This document shows positions 27,756 to 39,798 of a stretch of DNA of 64,000 nt, in pieces. Below the pieces are notes generated by a model. The model did no database searches. It worked only from the letters and a program-made list of their open reading frames with translations, and was not told where the DNA came from. A program made the position numbers and the translations under genes. This DNA comes from Sitta carolinensis. Its lineage: Eukaryota > Chordata > Aves > Passeriformes > Sittidae. Where the stretch lies: positions 117,588,410-117,652,409 of the forward strand of contig CM063284.1 in assembly GCA_032173965.1 (NCBI GenBank), in the 5' to 3' direction. Positions within the stretch are counted from its first letter, which is position 1. The number at the start of each line of letters is the position of its first letter.

Positions 27756-30700
27756 GACAAGCACATTTATTTGTTAGTTTTGAGTCCACCAGTTGTATCA
27801 TTACATATGCATAGTTACATTCAGCATAAGCTCCTGACCTGTAATGACTGGGTTATTTCAAACTGTTAAGGAACAAAACTTATCCATCAGTGGTCTAAAC
27901 TGCTATCAGAATGAAAGAGTAATTTTTGACAGGAAAGGATTTTGAAACAAGGTGAACTCACTCTCTCACCTTCTGTAAATTGCAGTGAAGCAATTACAAC
28001 AGACCAAACTATCTGAGGACACAGTAAGGATTTGTGGTAGATAATTAGCAATATGAAATATTCAGACTACATAATTCCCACTTAAAATACCTCAGGTGGT
28101 CTGCAAAACTTTTTGGAAAGGCTAACAGCTGAGGGCAGTTTTCACTTAACCAAGACTGCACTACCCAGGGCTCTGTAAAAGGAACTTGATATGTAAAAGA
28201 CTAACTATATTTAGTCTTGTGATGAGAATATTCAAATGCACTGCAAAGATGGGGCATGACTCTATATCATAGTTGCAAGAGCACCCAGCAGGTCAAAACC
28301 TGAGTCTGACAACTTCTTTCAGGATTACTAATGCATTTTTTACCACGTGTGGCACATAATAGATTGAAACTGTCTTTGAAGGCTGGGTTACAATCCAGTT
28401 CCCAGGCCCTGTTTCCTGACCCTGTGACTCTTATTTTCTGTGGAGAAGATTGGCTGAAGAGAGTGTACCCCTGCAGTATTTCTCCTCCCTTCAGCATTAC
28501 CCCAGAGTAACTCTATTTAGCCCGATAACACTGCTGGCTGATGACTCTTCAGGCAAAGAAGAGGATCAAACCTGATTGCCTCCCATTCACTTGGGCATGA
28601 ACCATAAAGCTGGGCTGTGAAAGAAGAGCTAAAATCAGCCCTGCCTCCCTGATCTTACATTGCAATTTTGAACTGTCAGACTTTGAGCACCACACATTAC
28701 GCAGTCTGTACATGTATGTGATATTGTATCTTCTCTGCATAGCTTTATGGGGTAGTTTGGGTTCTGTTCTAATGATCTATGCACTGCCTAGAGACCTTAA
28801 ATGCCTGCTGTGGAGAAAGAATCCAAATACTAGAAAGATAGATTTATCATCAGAGTTAGCAGCCAAAGCCCAAGAAGCAGCATAATCCCAACTCCTGTGA
28901 ATTCACTAGGACTGACTTTATGAGGTTCTTTCAAGCACCAGGGATGTTGCTGTCCTGCACACCTAAATCATCTGGCTGAGCTGATGCAGTTAGTGCCTTA
29001 AGGAAAATAGAGAAGTTGGAGGTAGCACTTAGGCTTTACTTAAAGTGTAAAGAACTCTGAAAAATTACCTACCATGCAAAAAGGCTAACTTCTGGAAAAC
29101 TCATTTTTTTCTTATGTAAACCATGGGAAGGCTATTAGATTTTCCTATTTTTTTCTGATCTCCTTATAAAAGGAATGGCCTGCTCAACCTGACACACGGC
29201 CTGTAAGGGTTAGAGTTGATCTGTGGATAACTAATTTTCAGAGACAAAATTCTGAAGGGAAAAAAATTATGCTTAAAAGGAGAACCTATTAATACAAATA
29301 TATCAGGACTTCAATATTTCACAAGAGAAATTTTTTTTGTTTATAATGGCTTTAGCTTATTTTCCAAAAGCTAAGCTTCAGGTGCTGTTTTAGAGGGAAG
29401 GCAATGAAATTCTTCAGAAGGAATTCCAATATGATGAATGTCAGAAGGACTTCCAGCATGATGAACAAGATTTTGGCAGAATATGCAATGACTCCCGGAA
29501 CATCCTTGCTTAAACATCCTGACACAAAAACATCCTTTCTTGCATTTAAATATGGTTTGGTTTTCTCAGGTATTACTCATCACTTCTTCACACATGTAGT
29601 GATCTAATTTGAAATGATAACATTGACTATAAAACATTATTTCATCTTGCTAAAATATATGTCGATGAACTCTTCATATTCAGTCATATGAAGGATTATG
29701 ATTAGAAATTAAAACACATCTTTTCCTGATTAAAACCTCCTTCTCTCTAGAGTACTTACCAACTATGTGGCATTTTTTTATGGCTGGGGAAAAGAGCTTG
29801 CCACTGGAAATAGAGAGTGCTCTAAGGAATCTTCTGGACATAATTTTTTTTTCAAACTTTCTTAGTCAAGGTATTTAGCACATTTGATATAGTTAATGAA
29901 GCACTCAATCTAGCACTCCTGGCTGTCCATTTACATTTGTCTTGACTAAAAAAACATTGAGGTAGAAGGTTATGCTAGTAGAAGACCTGGCACGAGTTAT
30001 TTTGACTCGAGTGAATTATTGGTATGAATTCATGGATGGAGTGTGGTATGATGGTCTCCACCTGTCATAACCCTCTGTACCTGCTTGGTGTGTTCTAGTT
30101 TCATTTCTTGATGTAAGAAAGAAAATAAGAACTATTCCAGAATCCTGTAAGAGGAAGCCAAAGAACTTCCATCACAATAAAAATCTGATTATGTCAATTA
30201 AATGGTAGAGATTCAAAATATGGATACCTATCTAGACTGTCATGAACAAAACACTCTTGGAACATGATGGGTAAATGAACAGCTTGCGCATGCATATATG
30301 TATTTTGTTTGGCTTGGGTTTCTTTATGTAACTGAACTGTTCCCATTTGATGAGTAAAATTTATTTTTAATTCTTTTACTTCTGGATGTTTTTGTGTTTT
30401 TGAGATAGGAAACAATTTTCATCTAACTCTAAAGCTGAGTTATAAATAACGAAAGATACAGGGATATTTTATTTGTTTGTTTTGTTTTGTTTTATTAGAG
30501 ACTCATATATAGTCAGGTCCAGTGGTTTTAAACAAAATATTTCTCCATAAGCAATTCTTTATGCTTCTGATTCTTTGTACACGATGGCCAGTTAGGTTTC
30601 TTGTCCATATCTGCATGACATAATTTTGAATGCTGGAACATTACCTTACTTCCTGACGACTGAGAGTGAATTTTCAAAGTGGTGCATGAGATACAAGGAT

Positions 30701-31460
30701 GCAAATCCTCTTAGTAGCTAATGGGATTTTTCTGCACCTCCTGTTTGCCACACTGAGAGACCCAGCCTTGAGGTTTTCAATATCTGTATTTGTCCAGAGA
30801 TGACGTCTTGTAAATACAGACCCTTATCAATTGGTCAAATGACCTGTGTTTGATGGTTTAAACCCATAATTATTGAATTGATCTTTCAGATATCTAGTGC
30901 TGTTTCCTAAGACTTTGCTGTTTTCTACTCTTATTCCTCTCTCATAAGAAAATGAGACACCTCCACACTTCACCATGAACATCTTCAAAGAAAGTGGGAC
31001 ACTGACATATCAACTTGAGTAATTTCTAATTTCCCCGGGAAAAGAAACTTAGGATATGCTTGCATACATGCTTCCCTCCAAGAATACAAGTAGTCCTATT
31101 CAACTAGGTGGGATAGGAGAGCATGACTAAATGTGTAGAAAGGAACAGACAGCATTTCAAACCCTTAAAATATTTCCTGTCATGATAGACCTGATGCACT
31201 TTACTGATCTGGTTGCTTAGCATAGGGATTTTCATCCTGTATTAAATTCTGTCTGTGTGACTCCTGCAGATGCTACAGAAAATTGGCTGAGGCAATTAAC
31301 TATTAGCATCTATGTCTTCAGTGTAATCCTTAAACATTTTCTGTTTCTCATTCTTCTAATTCTTAATATTCCTTTTGTCACAGAAATGTTGAATCTCTTA
31401 TTTCTTGAAAAAACACCACATGACAATAAGACCTTGATGAAATCAAACACTGTGTTTACA
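27756..31460. other. No gene recognised
   Basis: AT-rich DNA without a supported gene. A short imperfect direct repeat around ATGATGAA occurs at 29423-29466. A TTTTG-rich tract lies at about 30470-30497. Confidence 0.5.
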
Positions 31461-31925
31461 GTACAGGAAGGACATTGACCAAGGAATGAGACCAGGGGAG
31501 GCCACAAAGGTGATTAGAGGCACCAAGTACTCCTCCTATGAAGACAGGTTGAGAGAATTGGGATTGTTCAGCCTGGAGAAGAGAAGGCTTCAGGGTGACC
31601 TAACTGAGGCCTTCCAGTACCTGAATGGAGTTTACAAGAAAAATGCAGAGATTTTTGCAAAAGCATTTAGGAGGAATGGCTTTAAACTGAAAGAGGGTAG
31701 GTTTAGATCAGATACCAGAAAGAAATCTTTGTGGGGGTGTTGAGGGTGTTGAGGCCGTGGAGCAGGTTGTGCAGAGAAGTTGTGGGTGTGTACAAGGCCA
31801 ACCTGGATAGGGCTCTGAGCAGCCTGGTCTAGTGGAAGGTGTCCCTGCCTAAGGCAGGGGGGCTGGAACTAGATGATCTTTGAGATCTCTCCCAACCCAG
31901 ACCCTTCTATTGATTCTATGAAATA
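31461..31925 (+). mobile_element. CR1 LINE fragment with ORF2 C-terminal remnant
   Basis: The region follows the CR1 order from the end of ORF2 to the 3' terminus. The frame at 31486-31743 shows YEDRLRELGLFSLEKRRL, the conserved CR1 ORF2 C-terminal block, then FQYLNG and NGFKLKEGRF. After 31743 the frame is broken by a short deletion. The 3' part has CCTGGTCTAGTGGAAGGTGT and CTGGAACTAGATGATCTTTG, and ends in TTGATTCTATGAA near 31910-31922. It differs in wording from the copy at 2.5 kb, so it belongs to another CR1 subfamily. It is 5'-truncated and inactive. Confidence 0.93.
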
Positions 31926-34900
31926 GTTGCCACTGGATAATTCATATTTTAGAGAAAAAATCCAGTGTGTTTGTTTTAGAATGATGTATGGCAAAGACAT
32001 ATTGGGAACGTACAATAAAATAAATGAGTGACAATTATACCTTGAAATATATGTAAGAAGGCTTCCCTCATAACTCCCAATGAAGGACTTAAATTTTCAA
32101 GTGAGACCTAAAAATGTCTCTGAACCTGACCAAGGTTCCAGGTCTTAAAGTTGAAATTACACATTCAGAAATGTCTTATTATTTTTTACAAACCAAAGCA
32201 TCTTTCTTTAAAGTATTTGCATAGTTGTGCTTATTCATAATTGCTTCTTTTGAGGAAAAGGTAATTTTTTTGTTCTAATTTAATTTGGCTTTAATAAAAT
32301 AGAGATTTTTTTTTCAGATTAGATATCTGAAAAAAAATTCATGTGTTCCATGTACACTTACTATAAAAGAAAGTCTTGTAAGAACTGTTTCGCTCATGCT
32401 TTAGAAAATACTTTTACTAGAAACTGCGAAATAAAACCTATTTCTTAACAGTAAGAAGAATAATGATAATATCATGCATAAAACTTGCAACCATAATGCT
32501 TCCAACTGCAAAATACTTCTGCTAAAATCACTGTGATTGTTACAGCACTCCATTTTTCAAGTTCGTAAGCATCGGGTCACTCATTCCATCAGCAAAATGA
32601 TTATGCTGACACATAGAAAATATTCCGAAAATGACTCAGTAAATCAGTGTCAACACCACTTGAGATTTCCTGATCCCCAAACCATTACCTCACCATGACT
32701 AGACCAAACTTTCCTAAGTTAAAAAAAAAAAAAAAAGGTAAAAGGAAAAGAAGTTGCCTGACTATCTCAGGTTTGAGGTGGTGGTGAAAATATAGAGGAG
32801 AAAATAAAGTGGTGAAAATAAAGAGGAAGAGGATGCAAGCAGCTTAGAGTAATTCATTGAACTTACGTCTCTAATTACAATGAAAAAAAACAGAAAAAAA
32901 GAAATCCTTCAGCCATTTTGAGGCAATTGTATGGTGACTAGGTGCTCTGGAATTACACATGATTGCAGATGTTGCTGATGATTACCTAAAAGGAAACAAA
33001 GCAAAAAAAAAACCCCACAGATATTTTGGGGAAGTTAAAAATTATTGGATATTTTCTTATGAAGCTCATCTTAAAAACAAGTTCATTTAAACTCTTACAA
33101 AGGCCGAGCTGAAGAAAAGAAAAATAATTGGAGAAAATGGGTTCAAACACTATAGAAGGTTTCTGATCAGTCCTGTTCATTTCTGAGGTCTCAGCCAAAT
33201 AACCAGAGGCTGTTTCATGGTTAGACATCCTACAATTACTGCATATCTTGTCAGAGTTCCCCTTCATATCAGTACCTCAAAGTTTCAAGCTGAACTCTGC
33301 TTCTTTGGACACAAATTTATGGTGATCACAAGTAACTCCTCTGAACTTCAGTTAAAGGACTATAATGGTTTAAAAAGAGTGTTTTTCTGAAGAAGAACCA
33401 AGGTCTTTGAATAATTATTTGACTGCAAAAAGTAGAAATGAATCATCTACCCTAATTCCTCAGCATAATACCAGAGGAGACATAATTCAAACTACAATTT
33501 AAAATGTGTTTTCTTTCATGTACCATTCAAAAGATTTTGGAGGGACCTAAAAATTACTTTTTTAAACTTAGATTATAATATTCTGGTCTTCAGTGTGTAA
33601 TAATAAATAATTGAGAAGATTTTCACTGGTTTGAGAGACTAATTCTCGTTCACTGGACACCTCTGCTGTTCTACAATGACCCAGGCAAACGCTGCTTTCA
33701 GGAGCTGTGCAGTGCCGGGTGTGATTTAGGACACACTACACCAGTGTGAGTTGGGAAGTTTGGGAGCATGGAGAAACATGTTGACACCACTGTGAGCTGA
33801 ATAAAAATCAGACTCAATTATTGTTGACAGATAATTTTATTATGCAGATGGCAGATTAGCTTAATAAGGAACCATTACAACAGAAAGTGACTGCCAGTTT
33901 ATTTACCAGGAAAAGAACCAAACCAGCAAATACTCTGGCTGTAACTGCTTCCTAAGTCTGCTTTAGTCTGAAAATACTCTGTGCCTGTCCAAAGGGCTTG
34001 CTTCTCTAGTGGCTTCAGCTAGGTTTTAAAGTCCCTCAGAGCACCTATCTTTAACCATATTCTAAATTCATTTAAGATATTAATGTGTGGTACGATGTTA
34101 GTTTAAGAAAGAGTTGAAATTAAAAATATTTTATCATTTGAGTCATAATGAGAACAAAACAAATGGCAGTACTTCTCTGTGTATTGGTACCTACTATGAC
34201 ACCAGATATGTCATATCTACAGAAAGCAATTTTTCAAAGGGCTTTGACTCATAAATTGTTGACTTACAGTTGTGCTCCAAAGGTAGGTCTTCTCTTTCTG
34301 AAAGGCACACAGATCTCAAATCCCAGCTATGTGGTGAACTCAGGAAAAGTGCAACAGTGATCCTTGACTGTAACCAAACTTTCTGTCTTTTCTGGTATCA
34401 TCTAGTGACAATAACAAAATCATTATTTTAAGAAAGGACATCTTAAACCTCTTCCAAAACATCAAAATCAAAACAAAGGAGAGGATCCATAAAGCCAAAT
34501 AAAAATGGCAAAGTGAAAGAAACATCTCAAAACAGTGTAGTTTTCCCAAATCCTCTGCTGAAGCTGTAAGTTGCTAGTCTGACACAACTGCCAGTCTCAG
34601 CCCCTTTGGTTAGCAATTATTTTAATCATAAAAATAGCTCTTCCAAGGAATAAGAAAAATTGACTTATATATATGTATAGTCTGCCCCAAAATAATCTGT
34701 AACCTTTAAGAATATAGGAAATATTTTAAAGTGTTTTTAAGTGTCAATAGGGTGGTAAAAACATAATTGTGAAATGCTTGAAGAGTATGTTTTTACTTAT
34801 TTTATGGAATTTTTTGTTAAGTCCATCTTGACAGGAAGAAATATTTTAAATTCTAGGGAAATATTTTAACAGAAGGGTTAGTTACAAATTGAACTGACTG

Positions 34901-35632
34901 CACAAGGTGGCTGCACTTTTAGGAAAAGACAGGCTTAACAAAGTTAGTCTTCTCACATGTAGAAGCACTGAGTACAAAAATCCCTGAAGTCTTTCTTGCT
35001 ATGAATTCTCCTAACTATTGCTACGTTATTTAAACTATTGGGAAACATTTGAAAATTATTTGGTAATGGATTTTTTTTTTCAAAGTGTTATGAATAGTTG
35101 ACTGGTAGGGCAGGTACACTGATTCTTTCAAGAACTTTCAATCTAAGCTCCTGGTTCTTTTCAGCACTCTATGTCCAAGTCTCTTAAATTCTCTCAATAT
35201 TTTCTGAGAAAATCAGCTGAGCCAGACTTCTTATTTTATTTAATCTATTTCTAAGCAGGTAGTCTCAGAAAGCTGCTCCAAAAATTGCAGAGATCTTGAT
35301 ACCTGATAGTTTGCATAAAAACCACTACACTCAATTAACGTGGATCTGGTTACCTGTGCAAACATGAACTTCCAAGTAATTTGTTCTGGGGTATTAAATC
35401 TAACAAGGTTGGTGTCATAACTTAAAAGCAAACTGTTTATCTGTGCCTTACGGACTGATGGGCAGGGAGCCAGTGGCTGCTTACGGATAGTGGTCTCTTT
35501 TTGCAAACTGGAAGATACAGCAGGAGTTGCTTGTGGGCCATGACCAAAGGGCCGAAACGAGGTCTAGAATTCATAGGTCTCCAAAGAATAAATTTATTTG
35601 AGTAAATATTCAGTCTAGAATAGAAGACTTGC
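31926..35632. other. No gene recognised
   Basis: AT-rich DNA. It contains an A run at 32720-32736 and a short GTGGTGAAAATA direct repeat around 32778-32820. No exon, RNA gene or named repeat was recognised. Confidence 0.5.
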
Positions 35633-35645
35633 TTTTTTTCTTTTT

Positions 35646-35686
<41 letters not shown>
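35633..35686. repeat. Long T-rich tract (about 54 bases)
   Basis: Nearly pure T with a few C interruptions near 35640-35655. The Lys-rich minus-strand frame that crosses it is an artefact. No reversed polyadenylation signal was seen beside it. Confidence 0.97.
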
Positions 35687-35690
<4 letters not shown>

Positions 35691-38600
35691 GCTTCAAGAT
35701 GTCCATTTGAAAAACAGACATTTTCTTCTGCACCCTAAAATCGTGTTTAGCCGAGATTCTCCATCCTGCAGGGAAAGCACTCATGTATGATGATTGTGAT
35801 GATAGCAGGAAGTAACTTGTGAAAGCACATTATACTCTCAAAATAAGACTGGGTTGTTGGATGGTTGAGGTTTTTTATAAGCTTAATTTTAACACCTGTA
35901 TGTGGTCACTGTGTTTAGGTCCTGTTCATGAGGCTGGATAGGAAAAAATGAAAGACTGCATTTTGCTGAAAACCGTATTTAAAGAAGAAAGAAAAAAATT
36001 CTCAGACAAGTTCTACTTTGCCTATTATAATTGCAGAAAAATCCATCTTGTCTTTGATATGGCTCATTTCAAATAATAAATAGATGTTTTTCTCTGGAGA
36101 TAAGTCAATATACACTTTCCTTTAGTTGTACAATAAAAAAAAAGTCATACTATGAGAATTATAGTTTTCCTAATTTTCCACAGTCCTGGTAGATATTGAT
36201 CATGCACATATTGATATTTACATGAATGTAATCAAGCAAATGTAGTAGTTGACTAGTATTTCTTACTGAATATGTCCCCTGTATATGTTATTTGAAGTAT
36301 GTCAATTGCTTCTATGATTCATTTGGCTACAACAATTTTTGTTGTGTAATTCTGTGAAGAGTGTGACATGGTTTGTGAGGTGAAAAAAATGAATCCAGGA
36401 TTAAAAATCCAGGACAGCTCCATAAGAAAACCCCATCCTCATCCATACAGCAGTAGGATCCCCAGCCATCCCCCAGCAGTCCAAAATGTCTGTATAGAGC
36501 ATGCTTTGTGAGGAAGGGGCTACAGCTGCCAGCTGAGTCACCTTGAAGTAGAGCAGGCACACCTCGGTGGTGGAAGTACCCTGAGATGGTGCCTGGTCCT
36601 GTTTTCCCTCATTTGAATGCCTGTAACAGACTTCTAACTTTTCCAACAATGAAAGGTAGAAATACTCTTTGGTTTGGTTTCCTGAGTAACGGCCCCATGT
36701 TCTGAGTCTCAGATCAGAATTTTTGAATGGTTCTGTGGGTCTTTTCCAAAACTACTGATCCTAGGTTCAGGTTCATGGGCACAGAGCTTTCACTTTGTAA
36801 GCTTCCAGATTTCCAGGTGCCATAAAGAAAAGCACTAACGAATCTAGTAGTTCAAAAATACAATAATCCTTCATTTACACCATTTTTTACTACTTGCAAT
36901 GTTATTTGTTAAAACTCAAATCTTATTCAGAAAATTCATATACAGAGTAGCTGTGGCTGTAGTCAAGACCGTAAAAGCTCACAAATGTCTTTGAATATCA
37001 GTCTAACTCCCTTTCATACAGACCTGTCAATTAATGGACTGTAAAGATGCATAGTTGTTTCAATGAGAACATGTCTTATGCAGCTTAAATGCTTTGCAGA
37101 AATGAGAACATCTCCAAGTATTTTTCATGTCACTTTGCTGTGATGATCAGTAAACACCCTTCAAAAAACTTGCAAAAGTTTCAAAAAAATAAAGACTATT
37201 TTTCATCACAAACTGTAATTACTTTAACTATAGGATAATTATATAAATAATGTGTTTGAACATAGCTTTCATTTTTTCTTTGTTTTCTAAATATTATCAT
37301 CTTTCTATATTTTCTGATGTGTAAACAGGAAACATTCAAGTTTAGACAAAGAGTGGGTGAACTGCCTGCAATATAAACTGAGAAAATCAAATGATGATTA
37401 AGCTATTGAAAACGACAAACTAACAGATAATTTTTAAGTAAGCAGGTGTACTTACCCATCACAACTTCAAAATGGAAAATATATTTGAATTAAGTTCTAA
37501 TACCTCTGTATATTAAGAGGTCTGGTCTATCATTGGCAACCACGTCAGAAACTTCTAAATACGGTTAGAAATCAATATTTTACTCCCAAAGTGTCAATAG
37601 AACGGTAAAATATCTCCAGAGATTTTCATTAGAGCAATGATTTGGGATTACATTATTATAATTACACATCTCTATATATGAATTGTTTCATTTTATGAAG
37701 TACCAGGAAAATAAATATCAATGCCCATTTAATGAGCCTGGATACAGATACCTTGTTTTGTATTGTTTTGTTTTGTTTTTAGACAGTCCATTTTTGACTT
37801 TGACCTTTAATGATTCATATACTACCTAGCATGTTAAATGTGCAAATGTCACATATTGTGAAGGCCACAGTCCTTAACATCATTATACTGGGTAAATTCA
37901 CTTGCACGGCATGTAAGTGGATAAATCCACAGGTTTAGTTTCACAGGCCTAAGAGTGATTGATAAGTGAACTCCAAATGATCTAAAGCAGAAATAGATAA
38001 ACTTCATTTACCTGCATTTAGCTGCCAACTATCTTATGAGCTGAATGTACAAGAGAAATTATATACACTGCTTCAATCTGTCCTGTATAATACAGTAAAT
38101 CCTCAGATGACTCTTATACAGTGCTGCCAGAATTCCCTGCAATCAGTTCCCACTGATATTCAAATTGCTCATATTCTCCAAGATTTTGAAAAGGGCTCTC
38201 ATTGGTTGTTCTGAAAAATCAAACTGTTTGCGTAGTTTTCTCAATATCAATGTTCTTTCCTAGGAAATTAGAAAATTCTGATCAGTGCAAAGAAACATGA
38301 AATTTTTTTCAAATAAATTAATTAATCCAGATGGTGAGTAGATGTTAACACTACCAGGATACTACAGTCCTCATGTTATCTTGTTCTTTAATGACATTAA
38401 AAATATTTTATAATGTAATTGTAAATGTTCTATGTATACATATGTTTGTCCTAAGTTCTAAACAGAGAAAACACAACTTTGCTACTGCTGTCAATATCAA
38501 TTTGAGTTATAGGTATATATGCTTCTGGATACGTTTTTTGTGAACGCACTCAATTCTATCCTAGAAGCAAAGCTCGCACTGGGGTAATATTATGGAAAGT

Positions 38601-39094
38601 CTTTTTTATATATGTGCATATATATTGGCAGGGAAGTCACTGCCAAATGGATAAAGTTGCAAGTCACATTCAAATGGAAAAGATTCTGGCTGGTTCTGAG
38701 CCATAAATGATGGCTTATTGCTTATTACCAATGTTTGGAAATCTTAATACCAAAACATATTCCCTGCTACATTTTGTTTTATTAACACTTAAGATTCACA
38801 GGGGCTTCTGCACAGTCACACCAATGCAAGTTTCTGCAAATCTCTGTGGAGATCACAGATTCCACAGTGACAAACATTTAAATGTTTAGAACTGACAGTA
38901 GACCTCAAGCCAGTCTTCATTTACTGCACAAAAGTGGGATTTCTTCATTTGTGAATGGAAGCTGTTCATGTTTTTATGGGGAAAAGACTGCCATACTCCA
39001 GGCATGCTTTTGCAGTTCTTTTGCATGTGTCCTCTTGCTAAGACCCTTAAAAGTCGGATGCAACCAACGTGATTTTCCTTACTTTTCATTTTAG
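35687..39094. other. No gene recognised
   Basis: AT-rich DNA with a TTTTG-type tract at about 37753-37780. The part at about 36360-36620 is GC-richer and open in two overlapping minus-strand frames of about 80 codons, without similarity to anything recognised. Confidence 0.5.
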
Positions 39095-39391
39095 GCAAAC
39101 ATGGAAAAATGCAGAATGGGTCAAGCAGGAGACTTCCTTGGACTTTTGGAGCATGCCCAGCTACTGAAGGCACCGGCTTATACTATGTGGCGTAGCTGGC
39201 ATAAACAAATATTTACAGTTTATGCAGCAAAGAAGACAATCACCTATGGCATCCTTCTGCTGCTTTGGATGTACAGCTACCCATGCTTCAGTACAGTAAA
39301 CTCCAGTATTGCCACTAACATACGAGATAAAACAAAGAACAGACCCATGCAACAGCAACAAGAATCTCTTCGGTAGCAGAGATCTCCACTT
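39095..39391 (+). other. Exon-like interval with a 92-codon frame (unidentified)
   Basis: A strong acceptor-like signal (pyrimidine-rich run ending ATTTTAG at 39088-39094) precedes this 297-bp interval, and a donor-like GTGAGT starts at 39392. Six bases inside, an ATG at 39101 sits in a good initiation context (A at -3, G at +4) and opens a frame of 91 residues to a TAG at 39374. The predicted product has a charged, partly aromatic N-terminal half and a hydrophobic stretch around residues 47-62 (YGILLLLWMYSYPCF). This is followed by an NSS sequon and a polar Gln/Lys/Arg-rich tail, which would suit a signal-anchor segment. I do not recognise the protein. The stop lies 15 bases before the donor, so this could also be an exon of a non-coding transcript, an upstream reading frame, or a chance arrangement. 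Confidence 0.3.
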
Positions 39392-39750
39392 GTGAGTAAA
39401 AAGTAAAGAGAAATAATATCATAAGAATGGCACTAAGGACAAGATGGACCTATTTATATTTAATAGGACTTGGTAGGCTTCCGTGGCCTGATTGCAGTGA
39501 CATGGTGTGTAAATGATATAATTTCACTGGATTAAAAGGAGGAGTTTCATCTGGAGTTAGCCAGCAAAAGCTCTGAAATCACCAGATTGTACTATTATTT
39601 ATTGGGAAAATTCTTATTCTAAACATCTGAGTTTATCCCTTCAGGCATAGTCAGGCCATATGTAGTCATAGCATTTCAAATTTTGCTTGGAGCATAAATA
39701 AGAGGCTAGACAATTGAAAGAGAGTTTTTATACATCCTTACAATTTATGT

Positions 39751-39798
39751 TTTAGCATATAAGGAGCAAGTGCTCCTATGTATGATGATTAGGTACTC
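39751..39798 (+). repeat. 48-bp direct repeat, copy 1
   Basis: The sequence starts TTTAGCATATAAGGAGCAAG and ends GATGATTAGGTACT plus two bases. It recurs at 42394-42441 with only two or three differences by eye. This copy contains AGGAGCA and TGCTCCT separated by two bases, a perfect small inverted repeat. Flanks of the two copies do not match, so the repeated unit is short and well bounded. Confidence 0.9.

Noticed and set aside
32719..32736. A run considered as a processed pseudogene tail
   Set aside because: No AATAAA in the 30 bases before it and no recognisable mRNA-like sequence upstream.
35437..35784. Lys-rich 115-codon minus-strand frame
   Set aside because: Its centre is a translated T tract. 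The remainder matches nothing.
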